Origin: Auanema rhodensis
Lineage: Eukaryota > Nematoda > Chromadorea > Rhabditida > Rhabditidae
Direction: 5' to 3'
NCBI GenBank assembly: GCA_964057225.1
Contig: OZ059894.1
Location: 10,612,131 to 10,676,130 of the forward strand
Length of the DNA stretch: 64,000 bases
Numbering within the stretch: position 1 is the first letter of the stretch; every line of letters begins with the position of its first letter. The position numbers were made by a program, and so were the translations under genes. The notes beneath the pieces were generated by a model, which ran no database searches, had not been told where the DNA came from, and worked only from the letters and a program-made list of their open reading frames with translations. Positions 39,968 to 52,330 of this stretch are shown here, piece by piece.

Positions 39968-42900
39968 TTAGAACTTAGTTGTGGTAGTGAAGGGATGGGG
40001 ATAGAAGTTGGATGGAGGAAAATCCGATGGTGGGAAAGACAAGAATTGAGGATTGTAGCTACCGTTAGATGGATATATCTGAAAAATCAAAAATTTAATA
40101 AAAAAGAATTTTTAAGAAGAAAATCAAATTTATTTTCATTTCTTTTTCTATATTTTCAGCTTAAGCTTTCTCTTTCTTCTGAAATCGAGCCGGCTGCACA
40201 TCAAGTGCCCGTAATGCGATTGGTAAGCAATCCAGTTATAGAATCATAACTAGTAACCAACAGATGTTTGTGCTTTACAAATACAATTTCATTTTTGAAA
40301 TTTTTAATTCAATTTCTCAGAAAGATTTTCATTTCTTTTCTTTATATTTGGATATTATAATTATAATTACCTGAGGATAAAGTCCAATTTCTGGTAAACA
40401 TGATGAATCATTAATATTGGAGGATGAGAATACGGTAGCTGATTTCTCCATTGGATCTACATCAGCTTTAATATCAATTGAAGCAGCTCTGAAATAACTA
40501 AGAATAAGAATATAAATTATAAATTGATTCAGAATTTGTTAAATATTGATTAGAGCTTTGGTTAAAAAAAACTTACTGTGGACTCTCAGTTCCACTGGTG
40601 TGTGAATTGGGTGAAACGCTTTCTTCTCCAGTTCCATTAAGACTTGGCTCTCCAGAAGCCAAACGACGATCACGTTCGTTTCTCTTGTGCTTGTAACGTT
40701 GATTTTGGAACCAAATTTTAACCTTAAAATAGAAAAGAATTAGGAAGGACATCTGATGAATAGTTTAGTTATTTAACTATTTTCCCTCTATCGGAAACGG
40801 AAAGCAAGTGAATGCCAAACAATCATCCAATAGGCCACAGCACCCGTTCTGTCAATGTGCTACTACCGTAATTGGCTAAGATTGCCGAGTGTCGGGACCC
40901 GTTTGTATAGCAAAAGAAACTTGCTGCTTAGCTTGTTATGTATTAAAAGAAAAACGACCAAAAGAGAAGAACAAGAAGAAAAAGAAGAAAACCAGTGTAG
41001 AAGTTTTCTTATATTCTTAAACTTTGTCATTAAAGACAACAAAGAGAGGAAGATTCAGACTACACATCAAGATAACCTTGTGTTAATTCATTTTGGAAAA
41101 AAATATGAAAATGAATGAAACTACAAACCTGAGTTGAAGTTAAGCCGATAGCACGAGCTAATTCCTCGCGACTTTGTGAAGTAAGATACTTGTTAACTTT
41201 GAAAGCTTTCTCCAATTCAATAACCTATAAGACAAATTTATAAGAAAATCAATTTCTACCTTCAATGTGTACCTGTTGTTGAGTGAAGAGATTGCGACGT
41301 TTACGGGAACGACCTGGTTGGCTTACAGCTAAAGGGCTGGTAGTTAGTGGTCCAATAGGATTGAAACGATTCACTGAAACAATTAAAGAATAAGATACTT
41401 TAAAAGACTTAATATATAAAGAGTTAGATACATATTTTAACAAAATATTTGACTTTCATATATCCTGCTGTTTTTTGGCTAATAGCCTAATAGTACCAGC
41501 ATTTATTGGCATACCATGGTAAAACATTTAGGTCGCTTTGTTGCTGTTCCTTCTAACAGCAATAATAAGCAAATATATTTAAGGACATCAAGCTAGGTGT
41601 CATGTAAATGTCTTCGTTCTATAGTCCATCTTTCTTTAAAGAAGAAAGATCAAATGAAAGAGAGAGAAATAGAGAGATATAAATGTTCTTGACCTGATAG
41701 AGCTTAATGTGGAGAGAAGAGAGTGGAACAAGCAGGAAGTTAAAACAACAAACTTGATACCAAACATGATGACAGTCAATACAGTAAGATCGTATTAGAA
41801 TCTTCTGAAGAGATGCTTCACAGTCTGAGCTTCCATCTAAGCTTTACCATATTTGATATCAAATACATACAAGATGTATCGTTTGGATGATATTGAATTG
41901 CCTAATGCCTCTCTCATCAAATCTCAGATATTATTTCTTTTTCCCTTAATTAATGATTTGCCAACAACCTTATTAGTATTTCTCTCAATCAATTGCTATT
42001 GAAATGAGATCAAGATGACCATTCAGTAGTTTTTCTCATCGAAGTGTTGTACACTAATCCACTAAACAGCTTCAAGAGGAAATGAGATTTAGAATTACCC
42101 ATAGATATGAGCATGATCTTACCTATCCATATACATAGGTAGCACTGATATGACCTTGTTTAATAGATAGGATTATGACACTAGTGACGTCATGTATATA
42201 CTATGTAATCTATACCGTTCACGTAACATACTTGAAATATCATAAATGGCCTGGAAATAGTAGACGATAGCAAATAGCTTGCTTCTACCTGATCATGCTA
42301 AGGAGCCAAATTTTGTTTTGTTTTCTGATGGATCACTTGTGGACTTTGCTTAACCTATAGCGCAAGATATCTATCACACTTCATCAGCAAGTACTTCAAA
42401 CCTCATAATGACTACGCAATATGAAAATTCGATCGTTTTCCACAATACGCAATTTCACAAGAAACTCAATAAGAATTATACAGGATAGTACTTCCTATTC
42501 CGTAATTCTCATGACTAATCTTAATGAATTCGGATCATCAGACTCACAAGCTGACCATACTTTGACTCGACCTGATGTCAGCCACTTGAAAAACAACAAT
42601 TTGGAATGAGGCCAAGATTGAAGTACGGTAGACAGATGGTCCTTTATTATCATTTTTTTCCGTTATGGCACAGTTAGATTATTAAATTTTGATTTGAAAA
42701 AAAGTGAGTTATACCCTGAATGGTATGTTATATGAGGACTATAGGTAGAAGACCTAAACGTTTACATGGATCGCCAAGTGAGTGGGAAAAAAGGAAAAAC
42801 TGGTTGCGTTTTCAATTCTTTTCTTCTGTTTATACTACGTCTCTATGTGTAGGAAGTCTCAGGCTAAATTTTAAGCATTCGCTGCCCAGAGGGAGAGACA

Positions 42901-43887
42901 GTGTAAAGACGGAAACATCAGGTAGAGAAAGAGATAGTATGAGAGATTGAGAGAGAGACAGGTTTGTGAGGAATACTGTACTTCTAGATAATCATAGACT
43001 CAACATTTTGAATATGTTAGAAATAAAGTTTGATATTTTAGAAAATCAAAAAAAATAAGAAAGATGGAGAAAATTTAGAAAACAATCTAAAAACTCTTTT
43101 GAACTTTGGGTTAAATTTATAGTAAACTGTAACGAAGTTTACTGTATTTCAATGAATTAAGTTGAATATTTAAAAAGTTGGAATTGAGTTGTAAGGAAAA
43201 TTAAGAGTTATGATGTTCCGATTTACTAGATGAGGATATGTTTTCCAGGTTTTGAATGAAAATGTCGGGAATAAGGGATACAGAGACAACAGTCACCTAC
43301 TAGGGCACCGAATAGACAAATTGTGTGAAATTGAGAGTATAATTAAGAGGCAAGCCAGTCATGTTCACACTCAATTATAGTAAAATAAGGTAGTTGAAGA
43401 CAAATAATAATTGAAAAGAGGTATAAGAATTCGAAGTGAAAAAGAGAAAATAGTATTCCAGATACGGTTATAATAATGTGGAAAATCTGGATGAAAATGC
43501 AGATTTGTCCAAGATTCAATGAGATGCTGAACTACTGACTTCTCACTACCGTAATCAAACATTTTTTGAGAATTTCAAAATGTTTTGTTGGTTTTTTCAA
43601 ATCGCACGCATGAGAATCAAATAAAAGAATTTTGACTTACTACTTGCTAAGCGAGAATCATAGTGAGGCCAGGCAGCAGTAGTAGGAGCTCCGATATAAC
43701 TAAAAGTTTTTAAAATGAAAATAAAGAAATAATTTAAGATTTAGTACCTGAATTCGCTATTATTTGGATAATGGAAAGCATTTCCAACAAAGTTATACAT
43801 AGCATGAGGAAAGTTTCTTACACGACAACGACAACTTGGATCAACGCATGTACCATCAATACAGGCAGAAGATTGAGTAACAGACAT
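39968..43887 (-). CDS. NK2-class homeobox transcription factor
   Basis: Seven exons (43887-43748, 43699-43641, 41373-41273, 41224-41129, 40722-40577, 40488-40371, 40078-39968) encode 256 residues. The homeodomain begins SRKRRNLFTQQQ and continues through LTSTQVKIWFQNQRYKHKR. L16, F20, W48, F49, Q50, N51 and R53 are present, and Y54 is the NK2-class hallmark that shifts DNA preference toward CAAG-type sites. Introns interrupt the homeodomain after residues 12 and 44; the latter is a common homeobox site. The N-terminus is Cys/Arg-rich and the C-terminus Pro/Phe/Thr-rich. Acceptor TTATTTCAG at 40489 is preferred over an upstream TAG. Probably related to the C. elegans NK2-like ceh genes, but the exact ortholog is uncertain. 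A nuclear regulator of cell fate is expected. The 2.27-kb intron 2 may hold enhancers. Confidence 0.9.
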
Positions 43888-43892
43888 TATTT

Positions 43893-44250
43893 CTATAAGA
43901 AAATATTTAATATAAATAGAATAATAATATTTAAATATAAAGAAAAAAGGAAAACATTTAGAATAAAAGAATAAAATACATCTCGTTTACTCACCCGAAT
44001 CCTAGAGCTGATAAGAGACTTCAGTCACGCCGTTAACTTAAAACGTCATCAGAACATTCAGAGCACGTTCATTTCTGAATCGTGAGAGAACTGATGACAC
44101 AACGCACTCTGATACAACTGCAAGGTTTGAGCCAACATTGTGCTTGTTAACCACCTTTTCGGTGGTGACAACTACACAACGACGGCGGCAGAAACTTATA
44201 CAGAAGCAGAGGCTGGAACGACGACGTGACTAGAGGGCACTCGCTCATGG
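43893..44250 (-). promoter_or_regulatory. Predicted 5'UTR intron, upstream exon and promoter of the homeobox gene
   Basis: Reading minus, TTCGG|GTGAGT at 43995 is a strong donor and CTTATAG ending at 43893 is an acceptor five bases before the ATG, giving a 102-base intron. Upstream, about 44000-44250 is GC-richer than its surroundings, as expected for a first exon and core promoter. The acceptor could instead take a spliced leader. Confidence 0.45.
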
Positions 44251-46839
44251 ACTCGCATGGAAAAAGAGAGTAACTCTTCAAATGGCTCTCTTGCCAGTCA
44301 AAAGACAAACGGAGAGACTCTTAAGAGCCCATACTCAGTTGACTCTTGATGATGATGAGGATGAGTCTAGTAGGTACTCCTTCACCACCCTACAAGACAT
44401 CTATCCCTCCCTTCCCTTGGGTGGCTGCTGGATGGACAAGCGCCGCCCCCAGACTCGCCAAGCCAAGCCACCTAAGCTCCACCCCACAGCTCCACCCCCA
44501 TCGCCAAATGAACAGTAAGAAATTAAATTTTAACAATTATATTTTAAAAATTCAAATTAAATTTGACAATAAGATTGAAAAAAAAGTTAAAAATAAAAAT
44601 CTTCAGAATAATCTCAGAATAATCTTCAGAATAACTGGTATATATCCTTAGGTTACTGTTACATCCGTGAAGTTCACTTGTACCTTCTGGTTATACAACT
44701 ACTATACTTCTGTATAAAACTTGATCTTTTCATCAAATATTAATATATTTTCATTTAATAATTTAAAAAAAATTATATTGTAATCATTATAAAATATTTT
44801 ACAAATATTATTTTTAATTTGAAAAAATTTTAAGAAATAAAATTTTTTTTGTGAAATAGAAAAAAAATAATTTCTGTTACATTTTTTTGAATTAATCGTT
44901 TAAATACTTGAAAAATATGTATTTTCTGTAAATAGTAATGTGATAACAGACTTAATGGTACTTGAATAGTACACTTGATCAAATGAAACACGAAGTACCC
45001 TCTCGTAATAGACAGATATATCCCTAAGTCTATATAATTAAGAATATTAATAAAAAAAATTTTAAATCTTTAATATCTTATTTTATCAAAAAACAATTGA
45101 AAAATCTGTATAATCAAACAGTATTTGAGATTTTTTCTGTTAAGTTGGTTAAATTTCTTATAAATTTTTGTAATGAAATAATGCTCCAAGAGGATTTCAT
45201 TCTTCAAAATAAAATTTTTCACATTTTTGTTAGAAAATTGGATTAAGTTGAACAAATGGGATTAGATACAGATGTTATTCACAGCTATTCATACTAGTTT
45301 ATCACTTAATGATCTCATACCCTCCCATTTACCACCCGCAGATACCTCATACCTGTCGGCAACCCCATATGGACCAGATACTACATAATGCCAAAAACTT
45401 CTATTGATTGTAAAATATTTTCAACTAGTGAGTAGAATTCTGATTAGACCACTCTATAGTTTGTTTGCTATATAAGGTCAGGGACAGAGGCATTTAAATT
45501 TTTTTTTTGCAATTGTTGTAGATGTTTTTAGATGTTTCAGTAAAATATGATTGAAGCATATTTTAGTGAAATATAAATAAATTTGAAAAAAAAGTAAAAA
45601 CCTTGAGATTCGTAGTATTGATTATCAAAAAATTATTTTTAAACTGGAAAACGATTATGAGAACTATTGAGAAGTTGAAGAATGACTTGAGGTTATGTGC
45701 AAGTTCATAACCTGCTCTGTCAGTGCTTGCGGATATGTGATACCTGAAGCTATTAACACCCTAGGATATGTCTGTAGCACTGAAATCTGCCTTAATCGTA
45801 TAACTATGCTATATATATATTTCTATTTTAATAATAATTATCTACATTTACTTCATATCATTTATAAAATTATTTTTATAATTTGGATATGATGTTGTTA
45901 TCTTCAACTATTTATTTTTTATATAATCTTCTTCATAAAATTAATTAAAATAAGAAGTGCAAAGCTAATAATTATGTAAGTAATCAACATCTCAGATTCT
46001 AAATGGCTATTTGAGCAGATGCTTCATGTTCGGAAAGCGATTGAACTTAATACAAGCTCAATATGAAATGGTTCAAGAGGAACGGAACTAAAAATGTCAT
46101 AAATGCTCAGGCAATCTGCTGATCATAGTCAAGAATACTCATCTAAGAGTAAAATCATAATTAAGTGTTTGACAAATGATTTTGGTGTGTGAAGAGTACT
46201 TCAGATGACAGCCGATGCCAAATTGCTTTCAATGAGTTATGTTCTTACGAATGAGACTTCACACTTTTGGCTTATGTTCCATACCATCATACTAGAAGTA
46301 TCTACCTCGTGTTACTTTCCTTGTCGTCTTTTTTTCATCTATTATTCAATGTGATGGAAGGGCAAAGCTTCCGTTTCTGATGAATAGAACTATATCTGTC
46401 GGCATGCCTTTCACTCTTCATATTGACCGGAAAATGCCGTTGGGTAAGAATTTCCTGTTCACCTATTCATCTCGACTGCCCCCCTAGCATTTCCGTCTAT
46501 TGTCCATGTTCTGAAGGCTCGAACATCGATACTGAGATAGTGAGCTGCCGGTATCTTTATTCTTTTATTTTTCAATCTTGGCAGTTGACGTGTTCTTTCA
46601 TTTACTCTTCCTAACAGCTAAATAGCATCTTACCGACAGGAAACACCAACTTGTTCAATTTCTTCCATCTTTCTCCGTTATAATTTTTCTTGAATGATTT
46701 CATAATCTATTAATAGATACCTTAAACTCTTTTCTTTGTTCCAGGAAGAAGATTTCAAGAATTAATGAAATGGGGACACTTTTGAAATCGATCTATGATA
46801 TCAAACCTATTCACTTCACCAAAATCCTTGGTGTGTATG
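44251..46839. other. Intergenic upstream of homeobox and secreted-protein genes
   Basis: A GC-richer block (44270-44520) carries an open frame of 78 codons on the plus strand, Pro-rich at its end, without clear splice signals. The rest is AT-rich. A candidate acceptor GTTCCAG ends at 46743. Between it and the ATG at 46840 are short upstream ATGs in other frames. Confidence 0.4.
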
Positions 46840-47658
46840 ATGCGCGTGCTGATTATCTTCTTAGCTATAGGTTAGAATTCTTTTTCTTTTTGAATCGACG
46901 ATCATACTTTTCTTTAATTTTGAAATATTTTTAGTAATTCTTGTATATTGTGATGTTATGTCTATGGTTGATACAAAATGGTTGGATGATTATGTGGCTC
47001 AAAGATATGAAAGAAATAATAATGCTGTAAATCAAGGTTATAAATTACCAAAGTTTTATAAATATAATATAAAAAATCTCCAAGTTTCATAATAATTATG
47101 AAAATTAATATTTTAATTTAAAAAAAATTTTTTTTTTTAATTTTTTTATAATATAATTTTTTACAATAAAATATGTATTTTCCATATTTTATGGTAACAA
47201 ATGAAACTTATTTCAATTTAAATGTTAATGTTTTGATATAATTTAATTTTCAGATGGTGAAGTAGATGTGACAAAAGATAATAACTATGGATATAGTGAT
47301 CAAGGAATGAAAGATTTGGATGAGGTAATGAACTAGTTGGCTTATCCAAATGATGTTATTCTTGTGATAACATGTTTAGGTTGGATCTCTTGTTGGTGGT
47401 GGAGATTCTGATTTGTTAGGAATCCTACGACCTTATTACTCAGTAGTGGATATGTCTGCTAACGGAAACAAACAAGTACATTTCAAAAGTATAATCTTAT
47501 CTACTTGAATGAATTTTTAGGGAATGGGTTCATACTTGCATGTTTTACCTGATTCATCAGAGAGTGATGAGCCTGTGTATACTTTAGGTGCTTCTTTCTT
47601 CGGAGGAATTGAACCAGCAGGAGCAAAAATGGGCTATCTCACACGTCCATTCGGATAA
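46840..47658 (+). CDS. Unrecognised small secreted protein
   Basis: Five exons (46840-46870, 46935-47036, 47254-47324, 47380-47475, 47521-47658) sum to 438 bases and 145 residues. The start was chosen because it alone joins in frame to exon 2 and gives a classic signal peptide (MRVLIIFLAIVILVYC). The mature part is acidic, with WLDDYVAQRYERNNN, a Gly/Asp segment VGSLVGGGDSDLLG, and a C-terminus GGIEPAGAKMGYLTRPFG. There is no cysteine in the mature part, no membrane segment, and no known domain I can name. Dibasic neuropeptide cleavage sites are absent. The consistent phases across four introns argue that it is real. Confidence 0.72.
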
Positions 47659-49236
47659 ACCATTTTATTTATTGTTTCTTTAAAACACAATAATAATTAA
47701 TATAAAAATAATAATAATAATAAAGTATTAACTCATGTTGTTTGTTCCAATTGTTATTTTCAAATATTCCCCCCCCCCCCCCCGAGAGATTTCCAAAACT
47801 AATCGATATGGATGATTAAAGTTGGTATACTATCGAATTTACTCAGATCTTATAAATGTGTTGTATTAAGAAAAAATTATATTTTCTTATAATACATTTC
47901 TTAAACGAATGAAATAAAAATATAATAGTTAGATTATATTTATATATAAATAAGAATTGAGTTTGAGAGGTAAAAAATATTTCTCTAGACATTTAATAAG
48001 AAACTATTGAGTTTTTTTGGAGAATATTTGAATAAATAGAAAAACTAAAAACTATTATTTTGACTCTATTGCCTCATTATCGGGTTAGTATATATCACTC
48101 GGTGAAATTGAAATTCTTCTAATATATAGTTTCATATTGTTTTTAAGGCGGAAACTTAAAAACATTTTTGTAAGAACAAAGTTTGTCAAACTTATGCCTA
48201 TTGTGGCTATTTTATTTTCACCACAAAACAAGTATTTCCAAATTAATTCTGCTAAACAAAAGCCTCATGGATTCTTTTAATGCAAAGACAAGTGTAGGTG
48301 AACTTTCTTATTTCATGATTTTGGCACACTATACTGACTTTCGTTATAATTATTTTTCATTCGTCAGTGGTCATTTTAAAAATATAATATGATTAAAAGA
48401 AAAAGTTACTGTAATTGAACCGATTTGTTTGACTTTCACAAAATTTTAATTGAGCCTCTCATCTCCTTAACTCTGACTGTGATATGTTACAGTAAACAAG
48501 CTTCATTTGGTAGATCATGCAAACAGTTAAGCCCATTACATAACTTGGAAGAGAAGTAGTTGTTAGCAGTTATCATGTTGACTAATTTGTTTGTTGATAT
48601 CCACTTAAAACCTATCTAATTATATAATAATTTTATTACTGTAAATTACATTTATTCTGAAGAAAAACTCAAGTTATTTAGCAGTTTTCTTATGAATACG
48701 AATTAACCGTTAGCACATCGAAGTGGATTGGCTGTCATTTCGTTGTATTCTCTGGTAGCATGATTTGCATTAAGCCCATTCCCTATAAACAATTTGGAAC
48801 ACGGCCAACAGTTTGAATAATCGATATGCTCGTAACTATTGTAAATCCCAAAATTTCATATCTAATTTTAATTTTTCAACATTTTACGCATTATTACGAC
48901 TAAGTTCTTTTACTCCGAATTGATTAATTGTTGTCAAGTAATTTATAATTCTGTTTTGCCTCAAACAAAAGTGCGCTCTAATAACAACGCGACGCAATCC
49001 TGCATGGACGCGTTGCGGACGACTTTTTGTCATTAGAGTTTTGGCAGAAAAGGGTTTCGACTATTGCTGTATATGGAATTTCAGTATAAATCATGATGGA
49101 AATTATTGTTGCTGTATGAGTTAAATAGTTTAAGCTTGAATACTGTAACTTATTGATATTAACACAAAATAATTAAGGTTTGTTATTTGTTGTCTTTCTG
49201 TTTATCATCATTTGTATACAATTCAGTTCAGTACTC
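47659..49236. other. Intergenic before the zinc-finger gene
   Basis: Contains a 15-base C run, an imperfect repeated phrase near 48528 and 48771, and a GC-richer potential hairpin near 48976-49038 (see findings). TTCAG at 49222-49226, ten bases before the next start, is a likely trans-splice acceptor. No gene seen; frame 48183-48392 has no support. Confidence 0.45.
47769..47783. repeat. Poly-C tract (15 C)
   Basis: Fifteen consecutive C residues in AT-rich DNA, about 110 bases behind the stop codon of the preceding gene. Confidence 0.95.
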
Positions 49237-50606
49237 ATGACTACCTTTTATTGCTATGACTGTTCCACAGATTCAGCAGCGTATACATCTTCTGCAGATT
49301 TAGAAATTCATATTGCCAATGATCATTTAAACATTTGTCTTTACGAGTAAGTTTTTTTTTCTGTAATTATTAGTTACTGTTTATTACATCAAAATAATTT
49401 AGATGTGAAAAATGTAAGTTTGCTAAGTTTCCCACTGAGCATTCTTTAATAATGCATTACAAACATGTTCATGAAATGGAAGATTTTTATGTAAGATTCT
49501 TTAAATTTTACGTTTGTGTATGTTTCTCGTGCAGGTTCGATATCGCCACACTCCAGAAGGAAAAATTCGATTAGATCAATTACGCGAAAGACTTACTTTA
49601 AGTATTCGTCTGAGTGAAACGAAATCTCCTGCAGATTTGCCTTTGTTTTCTGCTAAGGTTTTCATTAATTTAAGTATGTTAAGTAATTCTTGTTTTGTTC
49701 AGATGGATGATGTTCTTCTAGGCAATTTTTCTCAAAATAGTGTACCATCGCTTTCTTCTCCAGAATGCCCTGAGAGAAGATCTAGTTTACAAGGTTTTTA
49801 TTGAAATAATATTTTATTTTCATAATTTTTTTACAGATAGCGTAGATGATCCGACAACTGAATTACTTTCCAGCATAGATCGAGTAATAGGAGAAGCTGA
49901 AAATTTAGTGAAGAAGGTAATATTCGCTGAAGAACATCAGGAATAATCGATATTTAGAAGAAAGGCCTCGTAAGTTGCCAACTTTGTGGACTACAAGTTT
50001 CAAACCAACGGTCTAGTCTCATTTATCATGCCAATACAAGGTATTCCAAAAGTTTTTATTTTTACTCTTGGTTTTTTAAGACACATTAAACTTACTCTTT
50101 ACCAATGCTCAGTTTGTAATAAGGTGTGGCATACGATTGCTAAATCTGATGTTGTGAAGCATGTAAAGGTTCTATTATACTTGAAAATATTTTTTTAATT
50201 AATGAAACATAGGCTTTACATAATGGGGATGAATCTATGGTAATTGATAATCGAAAAACCCTAGCTCAGGAATTGCGATCCTTTACATTAAAATGTTTTC
50301 CTCCGGATCCGTCATCCAAAAAGCGTCCCATGAGTCAAGGTATATATTCGCTTTATAACTGTTCTCGAATTCTTCAGGTTTTGCAGGAGTGTCGCCTGAT
50401 AGGGGATCATCGCAGTCTAGTTCTTTTGATTCCCTGGCACCCCAAACCTCTCAACCTTGTCCTGAACCTCAATTTGTTATTCCAAAGATGGAAGCCATAG
50501 ATTATGATTATGCTGTTGAAAATCCCTTCTGTGAAATGGTCAGTACATATATAATTTTTCTCTAACTTTATTTTATTATTTTCAGGCTCGTAAGTTGTGC
50601 TCTTGA
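49237..50606 (+). CDS. Nematode C2H2 zinc-finger protein
   Basis: Ten exons (49237-49346, 49403-49490, 49535-49657, 49703-49793, 49837-49916, 49958-50040, 50081-50168, 50213-50339, 50378-50538, 50586-50606) encode 323 residues. Four C2H2-type modules are visible: YCYDCSTD...HIANDH, YECEKCKF...HYKHVH, SCQLCGLQ...HANTRH and YQCSVCNKVW...HVKALH. The last two form a tandem pair near residues 171-220. Between the pairs is a basic/Ser-rich region; the C-terminus is Ser/Pro/Gln-rich and ends ENPFCEMARKLCS. A nucleic-acid-binding nuclear role is likely, but the target is unknown. The 41-base intron 49917-49957 was fixed by the acceptor ATATTTAG, which alone opens the third finger. It lies upstream of rbx-1 on the same strand. 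Confidence 0.85.
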
Positions 50607-51002
50607 AAATGTGCTTATAATGGAATTTAAGCTTTAATTTTAAAAAACTGCTTTATACCTGGCTTTTACACGCAATGATCTTATATTGATTAATTCTATC
50701 ATATCCATTAGCGACATTTGTTGCATAGTATTGTTAATCAGGTAAAGGTGCTATGAAAGTGAAGCATAATATATGCCTTGATTATGTCATTTTATTTTTG
50801 CAATATATAGTGCTAGTCACTGTATTGTTATCGATTTTCATTTGTAGCACCTTTGGGTACCTCTGTGATATGCATTCACCTTTCATACTGTCCATATTAA
50901 TAACTGAAAATAATAATATTTTTATACAGTTTTTTTTGTTTATTTATGTTTATTCATTTCGGATATCTTATTTTTCTCTCATATTTTTTGTTCTAACTCA
51001 GC

Positions 51003-51008
51003 TTTTAG
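51003..51008 (+). promoter_or_regulatory. Trans-splice acceptor abutting the rbx-1 start
   Basis: TTTTAG is followed directly by ATG at 51009. With the upstream gene ending 402 bases earlier on the same strand, this may mark a downstream operon gene. Confidence 0.5.
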
Positions 51009-51476
51009 ATGGCGGAAGAAAATCAAAATATGGATGTTGAAGAGGTTGGTGATGCCACCAACAAGGAAAAGAAAAGATTTGAAGTACTAATTTAATTATA
51101 CATAATCCTATTTCGTGTTTTTCAAGGTTAAAAAATGGTCAGCTGTAGCCTTATGGGCCTGGGACATTCAGGTTGATAATTGCGCTATCTGTAGAAATCA
51201 TATTATGGATCTCTGTATTGAATGTCAAGCTAATCAAGTAACAACATATTTTTTTAAAATTGTGTAATATTTTACATTTCAGGCTTCTGGTGCTAAAGAC
51301 GATTGTACCGTAGCTTGGGGACAATGTAATCATGCTTTTCACTTTCATTGCATTTCTCGATGGCTTAAAACTCGTCAGGTTTGTCATTATATTACTAGTA
51401 AGATGTCTTGATTCTTCTTTTATAGGTATGTCCATTGGATAATAGAGAGTGGGAGTTCCAGAAATACGGGCGATGA
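51009..51476 (+). CDS. rbx-1: RBX1/ROC1, RING-H2 subunit of cullin-RING ubiquitin ligases
   Basis: Four exons (51009-51083, 51127-51237, 51283-51378, 51426-51476) encode 110 residues, close to the 108 of human RBX1. An acidic variable N-terminus ([12 protein letters not shown]) is followed by [20 protein letters not shown], the cullin-binding strand. The RING-H2 zinc ligands follow: [38 protein letters not shown] and [14 protein letters not shown]. The protein recruits the ubiquitin- or NEDD8-charged E2 to cullin scaffolds in cytoplasm and nucleus. All metal ligands expected for RBX1 are present, including the inserted Cys pair. RBX2/SAG is excluded by the [10 protein letters not shown] tail typical of RBX1. 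Confidence 0.97.
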
Positions 51477-52330
51477 TCTTATTCTCAATCACCTATGCAA
51501 ATGAAACGTCACGAATATTACTTTCTGTATCCAAATGTTTTATTTAATTTCTTTTAAAAATTGTTTTACATCCGGTCACTGAATTACGGTTTCCGATTCT
51601 CCTATCGATTACAGTATATGGAGTATCACTAATGATAAAGATGCTTCTTGGTTCATTATGTGTTGTTTTCATCGTGAATAAGAGAAAAAAAACTTTTTTT
51701 TCTTTTTAAAATATGAAGAGATGTACTTCAAAATCTTTTATTAGATGTTTTCATGATTGAGCTTTCACAAGTGGAATCGTTTTGTTCTCGTCAAAGGTAA
51801 CGCAAGGCTAAGATGTTCATCGTGTTTGTTCAAGTACATTCAGCCCCGATCTAATATCTGCTGGGCAGTTGTTGTTAACTTCAAGTTTTCTTATGGTACC
51901 TGAGCTTTACTTACAGCTTAAATTTTTTATGAGTTTGACGAACTTTATCCAGCGATTAAAATTTTTCTAGCTTCTTTTGAGGCAGGCTAATACTTTAGTA
52001 GTTTTGTAAAAATTTTATTTCTACCATCTCTCTGTATATCACTGCTATCATCTCCTGCTTCTGTTTATTCAAAATAATTGAATTGAGTAATAAGTATGAG
52101 ATTGTGGGAGTCTCGTCGTCCTTTGCCATATTTGGCTAGAGGATTTACTAGATCATCTCGAAGGAACACTACCGGCAGTCGTCTTTCTTTATATTAACCG
52201 AAGACGACTTTTGTTTCATTAGTTACACTCTTCTCTATCTCCAATTTTCTATTTCTTTTCATAAGAGGTTTTTGATAATTTTCTAAGATTTTTAAGTTAC
52301 CTATCTTCAATGGTGTGTACTTAGAATAAG
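51477..52330. other. Intergenic after rbx-1
   Basis: Mixed composition. A short frame from about 52096 (MRLWESRRPLPYLARGF..., 33 codons, Arg-rich) has no splice context and is not called. TGTACTTAG ending at 52324 precedes the next start by six bases and may be a trans-splice acceptor. Confidence 0.4.

Noticed and set aside
44282-44518. 78-codon Pro-rich frame upstream of the homeobox gene
   Set aside because: No acceptor or donor in a fitting phase; more likely promoter-proximal GC-rich sequence.
46757-46870. Frame starting MGTLLKSIYDIKPIHF as first exon of the secreted-protein gene
   Set aside because: It meets a stop right after joining exon 2; the frame from 46840 joins correctly and gives a signal peptide.
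51151-51492. 113-codon minus-strand frame
   Set aside because: Antisense shadow of the rbx-1 exons and their introns.
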